From positions 1 through 43,148 of IMG/VR virus record IMGVR_UViG_3300050821_000855: DNA of 43,148 nt. The stretch is one strand, 5' to 3'. The notes below the pieces were generated by a model, which saw only the letters and a list, made by a program, of their open reading frames with translations, did not search any database and had not been told where the DNA came from. Positions within the stretch are counted from its first letter, which is position 1. Every line of letters starts with the position of its first letter. Shown here one piece after another: positions 23,029 to 31,976 of this stretch. The DNA is from a virus. Made by a program: the position numbers and the translations under genes.

Positions 23029-23738
23029 TAAATTATACGAGTTATACCAGTCAGATTGCCAACATTACTGCTATCAGCAGCGCCGATCCGAATTTCCAGA
23101 CTATGGAACCCGGCATGATTGATTACGCTGAACAACGACTGTACAGAGAACTCGATCTCTTGGCCACTCGCGTAGTGGATACTACCGGCTCTCTTACCAC
23201 CAACAGCAAGTCATTCATCCTACCTACTTCAATCGGGACATTTTTGGTTGTTGAGCAAGTATTGATAACCACACCAGCGAGCGCCCTGTCGCCATTAGGC
23301 AATCGTGTATCGTTGGTGAATGTCAGCCGAGACTTTCTGGATGTAACTTGTCCGTCTAACTCTGTTGGACAAGGCGTTCCTGAGTTTTTTGCTATGGCAA
23401 CGAATGCGCAGATTCTTGTAGGGCCGACTCCGAATTCTTCATACCAGTGTATCATCATTGGAACACAACGTCCAACTCCACTTTCGTCTGGTAATTCATC
23501 CACTATTCTGACGCAGATGTTGCCTGACTTATTCGTGGCTGCGAGCATGGTCTTTGCGGCTGGTTATATGCGGGACTTTGGTGCCCAATCAGATAATCCG
23601 CAAATGGCTCAATCGTGGGAAGCTCAATATGGTAAGTTGATTCAGTCGGCTAACGTCGAGGAGCTTCGCAAGAAGTACCAGAGCCAAGCTTGGACTAACC
23701 AGATTCCCGATCCTCTTGTTCAGCCGCCCAGGGTGTAA
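23025..23738 (+). CDS. Second head-tail connector or tail adaptor protein
   Basis: The 237-residue protein starts at ATGATAA overlapping the preceding stop. It has MIDYAEQRLYRELDLLATR (31-49), a helix typical of small phage connector proteins, then beta strands (SFILPTSIGTFLVVEQVLI). A helical C-terminal region follows (DLFVAASMVFAAGYMRDFG, about 168-186, then SWEAQYGKLIQSANVEELRKK). The architecture (helix, beta core, helical end) resembles adaptors that stack on the portal ring. It lies directly before the gp10-like tail gene, as expected for a neck protein. Specific family not certain. Confidence 0.7.
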   Translation: MINYTSYTSQIANITAISSADPNFQTMEPGMIDYAEQRLYRELDLLATRVVDTTGSLTTNSKSFILPTSIGTFLVVEQVLITTPASALSPLGNRVSLVNVSRDFLDVTCPSNSVGQGVPEFFAMATNAQILVGPTPNSSYQCIIIGTQRPTPLSSGNSSTILTQMLPDLFVAASMVFAAGYMRDFGAQSDNPQMAQSWEAQYGKLIQSANVEELRKKYQSQAWTNQIPDPLVQPPRV

Positions 23739-23740
23739 TC

Positions 23741-25783
23741 ATGGCACCAATGGGGGCTGTGCAGTTAAAGCCGGGGGTAGATACTCAACAAACGGCCACA
23801 TTGAACTCTGCTGGTGTCTCTCAATCTCAGCTTATCCGCTACAAAGAAGGCTTAATTCAGACCTATGGCGGCTGGCAGTTATTCAATAACACTGCAATAG
23901 GCTCTACGATTCGAGAGCTTCATGCCTGGGTCGATTCCAATTTCAATGATTGGTTGGCAGTGGCAGCCACCAAGAATCTTGTCGTTATCAAGAACGGCTC
24001 TATCAGAGACATTACACCGCAGACTTTCATCTCTACATTTGCGCCTAACTTTTCCATCTCAAGCTCTACGGGAAGTGGTGCCAATTTCGTGGTCACGGTT
24101 ACCGATGAGAACCTCACGGCATCCATTTACGATACGGTGTACTTCAACACCCCAGTTGCTATCGGCAATCTCTTCATCAATGGCGCCTATCCGATTGCTA
24201 CTGTGCCGAGCAGCGGACAATATACCATCATATCCAGCGTCGCTGCTACAACGACTATAACCAGCAGCGGACTGCTTCTTACTTTTACCACCTCAGCTAA
24301 CTCCGGCGTTGTTGTTGGCGCCATCCCTAACAACAATTACGTTTCCATTGTGGGGTTGTATGAGCAGTTTATTGCACCAACATCTGTCGGCGGTTTAACG
24401 ATTCAGGGACGCTACTATATCAACAGCATCCTCGATTCGACTACCTTCACCATTACTGCTGCCAATCCAGCAACCACTACCGCTGCATCGACTATGAATG
24501 GCGGTAACGTACAAGCAGTTTACTACATCACGCCGGGTCCTCAGGTACAGGGTGGTGGGTTTGGAACGGGACCGTTTGGCATTGGTGGGTTTGGCACTGG
24601 CAGCACTGGTACGGGTCCTACGGCTGGTACTCCGATTACGGCTACCGACTGGACACTGGATAATTGGGGCGAGATTCTTTTGGCGTGCCCCTATGGCGGA
24701 GCGGTTTATGCGTGGTCCGTTGATGGTGGGCCATTTAATGCTCAGGTCGTTCCGCAAGCACCATTCTTCAATAATGGAATATTCATCTCCCAACCGCAAC
24801 AGATTCTCGTTTGCTATGGGTCTGTTCAATCGACTGGCGTTCAGGACCAACTGATTGTGCGCTGGAGCGATAGCGCCGACTATACCAACTGGGCAGTCAC
24901 GTCGGCTACCGCCGCTGGCAGCTTTCATCTGCCTACTGGGTCCAAGATCATCGGCGGATTACAAGCTCCCACCTACGGACTGATCTCGACTGATGTTGAT
25001 GTTTGGATCATGCAGTATGTAGGTGGCACGGTCATCTTTAACTTCACTCGCGTTGGCGCCGGTTGCGGTTGGATAGGCCCTCATGCCTGCGCAATCATGG
25101 CTGGTAATCCCTATTGGTGCGGAACTAATAACTTCTACACTGTTGGCCCCAATGGTGTTGTGCCGATTCCATGTTCGGTGTGGGACGCGATCTTCCAGAA
25201 CATCAGCGCCGCTAACCAAACAAAGGTTTGCTGTGCGATCAATTCGGCCTTTAGCGAGGTCACTTGGTTCTATCCATCGGCAATGAGTGCCGGAGAGAAC
25301 GATTCCTATGTGAAGGTTCACATCGAGGGCAATGAGTTTGAGTGGGATTTCGGTTCTCTTGCTCGTACAGCCTGGATAGATATTTCCCCGCTGGGAATGC
25401 CTATTGGCTGTGATAATAATGGTTATCTCTATCAGCACGAAACCGGAGTACAGATTACCGGCGTAACTCTGCCAAGCTTTAGAAGCGGCTGGTGGGCGCT
25501 GACCGAGGGGCAGGATTTGGCCTTCGTGGACTGGATTCTGCCGGACTTCATCTGGGGGACTTACGGCACCGATACCGCCAGTGTGAATGTGACTTTCTAT
25601 AGCGCTGACTATCCCGGCGATACACCTCGGCAGTACGGGCCTTATACCGTGACTCAGGCTACAGAATACATTAATCTGCGGCTGCGTGCCCGATTAATGT
25701 CGGTCCAGGTCCAGAGTAATAATCAGGCGTTTTGGCGATTGGGCCGCATTCGATTCCGGTACGCGGTGTCAGGAAGGCGCTAA
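23741..25783 (+). CDS. Tail nozzle/hub protein (P22 gp10-like)
   Basis: The 680-residue protein has the opening PGVDTQQTATLNSAGVSQSQ followed by LIRYKEGLIQTYGGW. I recognise this as the start of P22 gp10-like tail hub or DNA-stabilisation proteins, which form the hexameric nozzle of the short tail. The rest is beta-rich, consistent with propeller-like blades, and includes ELHAWVDSNFNDWLAVAATKN, WGEILLACPYGGAVYAWS and the C-terminal FWRLGRIRFRYAVSGRR. A Gly/Thr/Phe-rich insert (GGGFGTGPFGIGGFGTGS, about 268-285) is an odd low-complexity loop. The protein connects adaptor ring to fibres. Confidence 0.8.
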   Translation: MAPMGAVQLKPGVDTQQTATLNSAGVSQSQLIRYKEGLIQTYGGWQLFNNTAIGSTIRELHAWVDSNFNDWLAVAATKNLVVIKNGSIRDITPQTFISTFAPNFSISSSTGSGANFVVTVTDENLTASIYDTVYFNTPVAIGNLFINGAYPIATVPSSGQYTIISSVAATTTITSSGLLLTFTTSANSGVVVGAIPNNNYVSIVGLYEQFIAPTSVGGLTIQGRYYINSILDSTTFTITAANPATTTAASTMNGGNVQAVYYITPGPQVQGGGFGTGPFGIGGFGTGSTGTGPTAGTPITATDWTLDNWGEILLACPYGGAVYAWSVDGGPFNAQVVPQAPFFNNGIFISQPQQILVCYGSVQSTGVQDQLIVRWSDSADYTNWAVTSATAAGSFHLPTGSKIIGGLQAPTYGLISTDVDVWIMQYVGGTVIFNFTRVGAGCGWIGPHACAIMAGNPYWCGTNNFYTVGPNGVVPIPCSVWDAIFQNISAANQTKVCCAINSAFSEVTWFYPSAMSAGENDSYVKVHIEGNEFEWDFGSLARTAWIDISPLGMPIGCDNNGYLYQHETGVQITGVTLPSFRSGWWALTEGQDLAFVDWILPDFIWGTYGTDTASVNVTFYSADYPGDTPRQYGPYTVTQATEYINLRLRARLMSVQVQSNNQAFWRLGRIRFRYAVSGRR

Positions 25784-25786
25784 GCA

Positions 25787-26683
25787 ATGGTTACCTTTAC
25801 CACCAATAAGGCCCTGACGCTTCCGGCGAATAGCTCCTTTGTGGGCACTTGGGACGTGCCTGTAAATGGCAATATGAGCATCCTAGATGCGGCTCTCGGT
25901 GGCTTTACCACGCTTACCCTTAATAACGGCGTCACGGTTCTTAGCACCGCCCAGTCTCAGAACGTCTTTCTTACTCTTCAAAGCACACTAACAGGAAGTT
26001 GCATTATTGAGTTTCCAGTTGGTGTCAGTGGTTTTTATACCGTTCAGAATCTCTGTACTGGATCATCCCAGTTTATCGTTCAGCTTACTGTGGGGGCTGG
26101 TGTAGGACAGACTATAGCGTGCCCCCCGTATGAACCCTTTGATATTCTTGTTGATGGTACGAACGTCAAGTTTCGCAATTTTGGTCGGATTGGAACGTAC
26201 TGGGAATATGCCGGATCGTCTGTTCCGGCTTGGGTAACTGGATGCTCGATTAACCCTTACCTGAATTGCGACGGTACGACTTTTAGTTCGGCTACCTATC
26301 CAGCACTGGCTAATCTTATTGGCACGACGCTCCCAGATTCACGGGGGCGAACTCGATTTAATCTTAGTCAAGGTACAGGTCGTATTACCTCGACTGGAGG
26401 TATTGATGGAACAACGCTATTCGCTGCGGGCGGCTCGCAGAGTGTTGCGCTCACTAGCCAAAATATGCCGCCAGTTCCCATTACCGACCCTGGGCATTCT
26501 CACACTTTGAATCAGAGTGGTTTACAGGGAGGACCGAATACGGCCGCTACTGGCGGCGGCGCCGGTACTGGCTTCACTGGGACTGCCGTTACTAATATCA
26601 CAGCAGGCAGTTCATCTCCTACACCGGCCCCAGTATTGCCCCCTGGCTACGTTGGCGGGATAACGCTTGTGCGCGCAGGTTAA
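25787..26683 (+). CDS. Tail fibre with tail-collar/Mdp-like domain
   Basis: The 298-residue protein has a beta-rich N-terminal half. A C-terminal half follows with the collar-type signature NCDGTTFSSATYPALANLIG (about 163-182), then LPDSRGRTRF and a His-containing DPGHSHTLNQSG. These are the features of the phage tail-collar or microcystin-dependent-protein domain. A Gly/Thr/Ala-rich low-complexity stretch and a terminal strand GYVGGITLVRAG follow. The HxH in the loop may bind metal, as in long tail-fibre tips. The 3' end overlaps the antisense HNH gene by 4 bases. Confidence 0.75.
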   Translation: MVTFTTNKALTLPANSSFVGTWDVPVNGNMSILDAALGGFTTLTLNNGVTVLSTAQSQNVFLTLQSTLTGSCIIEFPVGVSGFYTVQNLCTGSSQFIVQLTVGAGVGQTIACPPYEPFDILVDGTNVKFRNFGRIGTYWEYAGSSVPAWVTGCSINPYLNCDGTTFSSATYPALANLIGTTLPDSRGRTRFNLSQGTGRITSTGGIDGTTLFAAGGSQSVALTSQNMPPVPITDPGHSHTLNQSGLQGGPNTAATGGGAGTGFTGTAVTNITAGSSSPTPAPVLPPGYVGGITLVRAG

Positions 26684-27231
26684 AGATGTTTCCAAGTCAA
26701 CCTTTTGCAAATCATCATAATAGGGCATCGGCTGCTATTAAAAGATCGTGCCAGGGACCTCATGCTTTCTCCCGCATCGAATCTACGTCTGATTTCAAGA
26801 ACATCGTCATTAGTAAATCGGCTATTCGGATTGCTTTCTCCAACAGACATTCGACCATTAATCATAGCGTGATTGCTGTTCTGTTGATATGTAACCCACT
26901 CAAGATTCTCGGCTCTGTTATCGGACTTTATAGAGTTTTTATGGTTAATGGCTATCTTCCCGCGTCCATATTGACCGGGAGGCGGCTCAAGAAAGGCAAA
27001 CGCGACAAGTTTGTGAACTACGATGACCTTGGATTTCCTACCGTGCTGACTTACCCACCTCAGTCCAAGCTGCTTGTACCCAGCACGGTGCGTATGTTGG
27101 CTCATTATCATAAGTGGCCATGTGTGACCGCCGCCGTCTGGTCCAGGCAGCCGTCTTACTTGGCCTTGATTGGAGACTTCATAAGGCAGAATCTCTCTAT
27201 TCAGAATTACACGCCGCCACGACTCTCTCAT
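26680..27231 (-). CDS. HNH homing endonuclease 3 with NUMOD4 and helix-turn-helix tail
   Basis: The 183-residue protein is encoded against the late operon. A NUMOD4-like start (SWRRVI...LPYEVSNQGQVRRL, 4-28) is followed by the HNH core VVHKLVAFAF (71-80) and NHKNSIKSDNRAENLEWVTY (96-115). A helix-turn-helix-like tail covers 137-178 (SRFTNDDVLEIRRRFDAGES, then SLARSFNSS). The gene sits between a tail-fibre gene and a small virion gene. No Shine-Dalgarno sequence is visible before ATG 27231. Upstream on the minus strand, TTGACT and CATACT are 17 bases apart but end only 6 bases from the ATG, which would give an almost leaderless message. Confidence 0.88.
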   Translation of the reverse strand: MRESWRRVILNREILPYEVSNQGQVRRLPGPDGGGHTWPLMIMSQHTHRAGYKQLGLRWVSQHGRKSKVIVVHKLVAFAFLEPPPGQYGRGKIAINHKNSIKSDNRAENLEWVTYQQNSNHAMINGRMSVGESNPNSRFTNDDVLEIRRRFDAGESMRSLARSFNSSRCPIMMICKRLTWKHL

Positions 27232-27247
27232 ACTAGAAGTATGCGAT

Positions 27248-27273
27248 GGCGGCCTAACGCAGTCAAGGCCGCC
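27248..27273. repeat. GC-rich inverted repeat between HNH gene 3 and the next virion gene
   Basis: GGCGGCC (27248-27254) and GGCCGCC (27267-27273) can form a 7-bp all-GC stem with a 12-base loop. It ends two bases before the ATG at 27276, where that gene lacks a ribosome-binding site. In plus-strand RNA it would occupy the usual site of ribosome entry. On the minus strand it overlaps the weak -35/spacer region of HNH gene 3. There is no T-run, so it is not a standard terminator. Confidence 0.4.
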
Positions 27274-27275
27274 TA

Positions 27276-27500
27276 ATGGCTACCAGCCTTGCAGACATTC
27301 TCGCTGCTCTCCAAAACGGCGTGACAGCGATTCAAACGCTAACGCAGCAGATTTCTGTTACGTTTCCGCAGGCTACTGGAGTCTCAACAACGGCGCCATC
27401 CTCTGTTGGGAGCATTACGTTTACTAGCTCAGAGGCATCAGCATTTTTAACGGTCACTACCAGTTCCGGGCATCTCTACCACATCGCTTTATACCCGTAG
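27276..27500 (+). CDS. Small virion-region protein
   Basis: The 74-residue protein has a helical N-terminus (SLADILAALQNGVTAIQTLTQQI, about 4-26) and a Thr/Ser-rich beta C-terminus ending SGHLYHIALYP. No family is named with confidence; proteins with the same helix-plus-strand plan are seen before large phage structural genes. There is no Shine-Dalgarno sequence; a hairpin ends two bases before the ATG. Its original upstream neighbour was probably the tail-fibre gene before the homing endonuclease came between them. Confidence 0.6.
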   Translation: MATSLADILAALQNGVTAIQTLTQQISVTFPQATGVSTTAPSSVGSITFTSSEASAFLTVTTSSGHLYHIALYP

Positions 27501-27507
27501 GTGAGCG

Positions 27508-30500
27508 ATGCCCTTAATTAAGTCAGGCTCGCGTCAGGCAATTTCCACTAACATTCGCGAGATGATGCACGCTGGGCATCCTCAAAAACAAGCCATCGCT
27601 GCTGCATATCGCACTGCCCGTGAGTACGGCAAGAAATACGGCGGCAGAGCCAAGCGTGCTGACGGAGGCGGAATGGATACATCCGATTTCCGTCCCTCGA
27701 CTAATGTTGAAGATGATCGAGTTAAGCCGCTTTGGCAGAGAGCCTTCGAGAATACGTTTCAGATGGGACCACCAGAATTCGGTAGGATGTTGCAGCATCC
27801 ACTAACACCTTATCGACAACTTCAAGAATTACCACCAGCGCCACACGCTGAAGCTGATGCTACTGATTTCGGATTATCAAATACAGCCGCCGCGCTAGCT
27901 ATTCTTCGCGCAAATCCGCCCAAGTCTAGTGGTCCTACAGCAGATGAATTGGATGTAAGACTACATCAGGATCAATCATATCCACTGGTCTCTAATCGAC
28001 GGGGCGGCGCTATTAAGAAATACGCCGAAGGTGGCACCGACGATGAGGATGAATCGAAGGCGTGGGGGGCGCTACCAAGCCCGAATGGCGTTCCACGTAT
28101 AACCATTCCTGCGCCACCAGTTGATCTCGGTGATCGGCCCGTACCCAAACAGCAGGGCGTGCCGCAGGTTGGACCGATTCCAGCACCAGCAGCACCAGCG
28201 CAGTACCAGCCTGCGGCGCCAGTCGATCTTGGCAATCAAGCCGTTCCCAAGCCAGGAGAGACAATCCAGCCGGTTAACCCGTATCCGGATGTTGCCGATC
28301 CGAAACGCTCGGCGCAACGCATTGCCGACATGGCTGGGATTGGTGATGTATCTCGCATCGGCGAGATGACTCCTGAGGAACAGGCTGCTTTCGCTACATC
28401 AGCTATGTTCATGCTCCCAATGCCGGGAGAGGGGATGGCTGCAAGGGAAGCAGCGCCAGCGGCGAAAGCGGCGGCCAAGTTCTTTGATCTCGATCCTAAT
28501 CTCGTTAAGAACTTTACCAAGGTTGGCAAGCAGGAGGGTAGCAATCCTGGCGGCTGGTACGAGGACTTGGACAGCGGCGACCGCTACTACATCAAGACAC
28601 CGCCAACGCTTGAACACGCCAAGAATGAGAAGCTTGCCGCTGAGCTTTACAAGGCTGCCGGAGTGCCAACGCCAGAGATTTATCTCACGCAGCTTAACGG
28701 TAAGCCCGCGATAGCAAGTAAGCAGATTGAAGGTAATTTACTACCTGATTACCATCCTAGTGAATATAATAACATATACGATCTTCAGTCTCACTTTCCT
28801 GTCGATGCGTGGCTCGCTAATTGGGATGTAGTGGGGCTAAATAACGATAACATCATTGTCGATAAGACCGCAGGCGCCAATCGCATAGACATGGGTGGTG
28901 CGCTGCGTTACCGCGCGCAGGGCGCTCTCAAGAATCCCGGTGCCTTCGGGCCTGAAGTCACCGAGCTTCAGACTATGGCAGACCCCAATAAGAATGCTAG
29001 TTCTGCCGCAGTGTTTGGTGGAATGCCTAAGGGCAAGATGATGGAGTCTGCCGGGCGCATTGGAGCTATTTCCAACGAGCAAATTGGGGACCTCGTTAAC
29101 CAGTACGGCCCATCGAATATCGGTGAAGCCACCAAGCTTTATAACACTCTCGTTGCTCGCCGCGACAGCGTGGTTAACCAGATTCTTCCAAAGGAGAATG
29201 ATCCTACTCAGATTGCTAAGCAGATAGCTGATGCGGTTATTGAAAAGCATGGTTGGAACGCGCAGCCAATTAATCAATATCTCAAGCAGATAGAAGTTAT
29301 CTATGGCGATAACGGTCCCGCCATGTCCAACAGCATATTCTCTCACCTACCTCAACAGGTGCAGCGCGATATTCTTGGCTTAAACACTAAGGAGGCGCTG
29401 CATACTCTGGAGCCATGGCGCGGTCCTGAGCCGGGTGAAGAGTGGAAGCCTGATGAGCCGGGCAACGAGTGGTGGCAGTCCGGCGACAACGCTCATGCTC
29501 AGGAAGATGACCATTTTCCGATACCTGAGCCTCCGCCCGTTAAGACTCCCAATCAAACGATTCTGGCGGAGATGCAAGCTAAGGCGACAGCCAAGCTGTG
29601 GGGTGGTCAACAATATCTCGATAAGATTGCTGCTGGCACCTTAAGTAAATGGGACGCTAAGCAGGCCGCCAAAAGTCTATGGGAGAATGCTCAAACACCA
29701 CTCCATGCTGCTGCGGAGCTATGGCACGTAGCCGATGAGATAAATCCACATACTGCTGAGCAGCTTTACCGTAGCCTCCCGGACGCTGCTCAGCAGCCTA
29801 TTGGTTCCAATATCGAGCTTCTAAAGAAACTCACAGGTAGCTCTCCGTTTGACAAACTACCCGATACTGAAGGCAAGTACCTTGCGACCCATACCGATAC
29901 CTACAAGGCGGCAGCACCAACTCATTATCTGTCAGATCAAAAATTGTTCTATAAGAACGTAATGAGCGTCCTGGAGAATATGGAACCGCATGTTTCTAAT
30001 GGAGACGACTTTAATGCTGCCCAAAAGCAGATTAGTGACAATCTTATAGAGCTTTATAAGAAAGGTGAGGATGTAAAACCCAAGCCACCTGAAGGTGGTG
30101 GCGCTACTGGATACTCTCAGTCTCAAAAAGATCAATTCGTGAAGAATGCTATCGAGCCAATTCCGAAGTGGTCAGAATATGAACCAGAACACGTTGATCC
30201 CAGTCCAGAGGTAGAACTTCCCAACATTACTCATGTTAGCAATCCCAAAGAGTGGGCTAAACAGAACAACTGGAATCTTAAGATTCCTCTCTACAAGACT
30301 GGCATCTCTTCTCCGAAGGGAGGCTATCCTGGCGAACTGCCGGACCCAAATTATAAGGGCTATGAACCGGGATGGTTTGCCGCTGACCACCCTGAGATTG
30401 CCAAGGGTTACTCAGGCCCTCTTGGTGGTACTTACATTAGCAAGGCTGATAATCCAGCACAGTTAGATTGGAGAAAGGTCAGTACCGCAGGCCATTATAC

Positions 30501-31473
30501 TGGCCAAACGATGGACCGCGCGATCCGTATGGCCAAAGAACGCGGCCACGACCTCCTTGTGGTTCATCATATCCGAGATAATGGTAGTGATAGCCCATTT
30601 TACCAAGCTGAAACAGGTGGACCAGATCAATCTCAGTACATTTTCTTGAATACGAAAGGTACGCTTCGTAGCCCTAAAGCTAAGTTCGCGCCAGAACATC
30701 TCCACAACCCCTGGCCGCTGGCGGGCGTCATGGGTACGGCTGGCGCCGGAAGCGCTCTCTATCAACTCGATGAAAACCAGAATCCTTCTAGGCAAGAAGG
30801 TGGTAGGATAGGCACCATGTCCAAGGCAGATACGGCTACCCAAACCCTTCGGCGTTACGGTCCTGGCGGCGCCCCAAGCGCACCTGGGATCAAGCCTAAG
30901 CTGAACGAGTTTAGCCAACGATTCTATCGATCCAGCATTGGCCACCCTCCAGGTGGAGGAATGCCTGGAGTTGGTAATATCAAGACCCCGCATGTCGGCA
31001 TGATTCATTCCTCGATTCCTGGCCGAACCGACAAGATCAATATGGGGGTCAAGGGCGGCTCCTACATACTGCCCGCAGATGTAGTTTCTGGGGTTGGACA
31101 AGGTAACTCGATGGCTGGGTCAGCCATCATCAATAAGATGTTCAGCATGGGGCCTTACGGTTCAGCCGACAAGGCGCTCCCCACACCCAAGGTTAACTAT
31201 GGTCGCGCCGCTCAGAGCAGCCTACGGATGCCTAGGTTAAACCTGCGTGGCACTCCTGGGATCATGGCCGCTGGCGGCGTTCATGAGGACAATCACAATA
31301 CCGTACCTATCGTCGCCGCAGGCGGAGAAACCGTAATTCCACCCGAGGTGGTATTGCGAATTGGGCATGGCGATATGAAACATGGCCACGAGATTCTCGA
31401 CCACATGGTATTACATGTTCGCAAGAAGCTTATTCAAGACCTCAAGAAGCTCCCTGGACCTAAGAAGAGATGA
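27508..31473 (+). CDS. Giant polyvalent-type virion protein with kinase-like and ART-like regions
   Basis: The 1321-residue protein starts with a phage module I know as a small separate protein elsewhere (SRQAISTNIREMMHAGHPQK, 7-26). A GG motif follows (GGAIKKYAEGG, 166-176). Residues about 330-490 look like a kinase fold: GDRYYIKTPP (K363), helix with E374/E379, AWLANWDVVGLNNDN (D440, N445, N448) and RIDMGGALRYR (D461). Residues about 925-1055 look like an ADP-ribosyltransferase of the polyvalent-protein type: PLYKTG, WFAADHPEIAKGYSG (956-970), LDWRKV, then AKERGHDLLVVHHI and QYIFLNTK. The C-terminus (GGETVIPPEVVLRIGHGDMK then a basic helix) is another common phage module. It is probably packaged and injected; activities are inferred. 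Confidence 0.8.
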   Translation: MPLIKSGSRQAISTNIREMMHAGHPQKQAIAAAYRTAREYGKKYGGRAKRADGGGMDTSDFRPSTNVEDDRVKPLWQRAFENTFQMGPPEFGRMLQHPLTPYRQLQELPPAPHAEADATDFGLSNTAAALAILRANPPKSSGPTADELDVRLHQDQSYPLVSNRRGGAIKKYAEGGTDDEDESKAWGALPSPNGVPRITIPAPPVDLGDRPVPKQQGVPQVGPIPAPAAPAQYQPAAPVDLGNQAVPKPGETIQPVNPYPDVADPKRSAQRIADMAGIGDVSRIGEMTPEEQAAFATSAMFMLPMPGEGMAAREAAPAAKAAAKFFDLDPNLVKNFTKVGKQEGSNPGGWYEDLDSGDRYYIKTPPTLEHAKNEKLAAELYKAAGVPTPEIYLTQLNGKPAIASKQIEGNLLPDYHPSEYNNIYDLQSHFPVDAWLANWDVVGLNNDNIIVDKTAGANRIDMGGALRYRAQGALKNPGAFGPEVTELQTMADPNKNASSAAVFGGMPKGKMMESAGRIGAISNEQIGDLVNQYGPSNIGEATKLYNTLVARRDSVVNQILPKENDPTQIAKQIADAVIEKHGWNAQPINQYLKQIEVIYGDNGPAMSNSIFSHLPQQVQRDILGLNTKEALHTLEPWRGPEPGEEWKPDEPGNEWWQSGDNAHAQEDDHFPIPEPPPVKTPNQTILAEMQAKATAKLWGGQQYLDKIAAGTLSKWDAKQAAKSLWENAQTPLHAAAELWHVADEINPHTAEQLYRSLPDAAQQPIGSNIELLKKLTGSSPFDKLPDTEGKYLATHTDTYKAAAPTHYLSDQKLFYKNVMSVLENMEPHVSNGDDFNAAQKQISDNLIELYKKGEDVKPKPPEGGGATGYSQSQKDQFVKNAIEPIPKWSEYEPEHVDPSPEVELPNITHVSNPKEWAKQNNWNLKIPLYKTGISSPKGGYPGELPDPNYKGYEPGWFAADHPEIAKGYSGPLGGTYISKADNPAQLDWRKVSTAGHYTGQTMDRAIRMAKERGHDLLVVHHIRDNGSDSPFYQAETGGPDQSQYIFLNTKGTLRSPKAKFAPEHLHNPWPLAGVMGTAGAGSALYQLDENQNPSRQEGGRIGTMSKADTATQTLRRYGPGGAPSAPGIKPKLNEFSQRFYRSSIGHPPGGGMPGVGNIKTPHVGMIHSSIPGRTDKINMGVKGGSYILPADVVSGVGQGNSMAGSAIINKMFSMGPYGSADKALPTPKVNYGRAAQSSLRMPRLNLRGTPGIMAAGGVHEDNHNTVPIVAAGGETVIPPEVVLRIGHGDMKHGHEILDHMVLHVRKKLIQDLKKLPGPKKR

Positions 31474-31976
31474 GTTGCGCCTCGATTGTACGCCGCGCTG
31501 GACCGGAAGATAGGGATGGGGTTTGGAAGCTATTTGATCTGCTGTACGACGAGAATGCGATGTTTCAGCGCTCGGAGCGCAAGATTGATTACTTACTTGA
31601 TCGCATTCTTGATTACGACCGGATTGATCCTACTGACGGTGGGCTACGCGGGTTTATGGGTGTTATTGGTCCGGTTGGAGAGCTAGAGGGTTTTATACTT
31701 CTGGTCCTAAGTTCCTACTGGTATTCCGAAGATATAATGCTTGAGGAATACGCTAACTTCGTCCATCCAGACCATCGCAAATCCAACCACGCTAAGACCC
31801 TGATAGGTTACGCGCGCAATCTTGCGGATCGTGTTAATGTCCCGCTGAGTATTGGGATAGTATCCAACGTCAGAACAGCGGCCAAAATACGTCTCTATAG
31901 ACGGCATTTACCTGAGGCTGGCAGCTTCTTCTTGTATAATGCAATGCCTCCAAAATTGAACGGCAGGAATCACTAG
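31470..31976 (+). CDS. GNAT-family N-acetyltransferase 2
   Basis: The 168-residue protein has the classical GNAT order. An N-terminal IVRRAGPEDRDGVWKLFDLL precedes strands near 70-80 (ELEGFILLVLSS). FVHPDHRKSNHAKTLIGYAR (98-117) is the acetyl-CoA-binding strand-loop-helix (motif A, with R/K-x-x-x-A in place of QxxGxG). A final strand and helix contain SIGIVSNVRTAAKIRLYRR. Such enzymes often follow the large C-terminal module of the preceding protein in related phages, so the pair may act together. It starts by ATGA overlap. The substrate is unknown; a virion protein or a host defence target is possible. Confidence 0.85.
   Translation: MSCASIVRRAGPEDRDGVWKLFDLLYDENAMFQRSERKIDYLLDRILDYDRIDPTDGGLRGFMGVIGPVGELEGFILLVLSSYWYSEDIMLEEYANFVHPDHRKSNHAKTLIGYARNLADRVNVPLSIGIVSNVRTAAKIRLYRRHLPEAGSFFLYNAMPPKLNGRNH

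Noticed and set aside
26686-27276. A 196-codon plus-strand open frame after the tail-fibre gene
   Set aside because: It is the antisense shadow of HNH endonuclease 3, whose motifs are clear.
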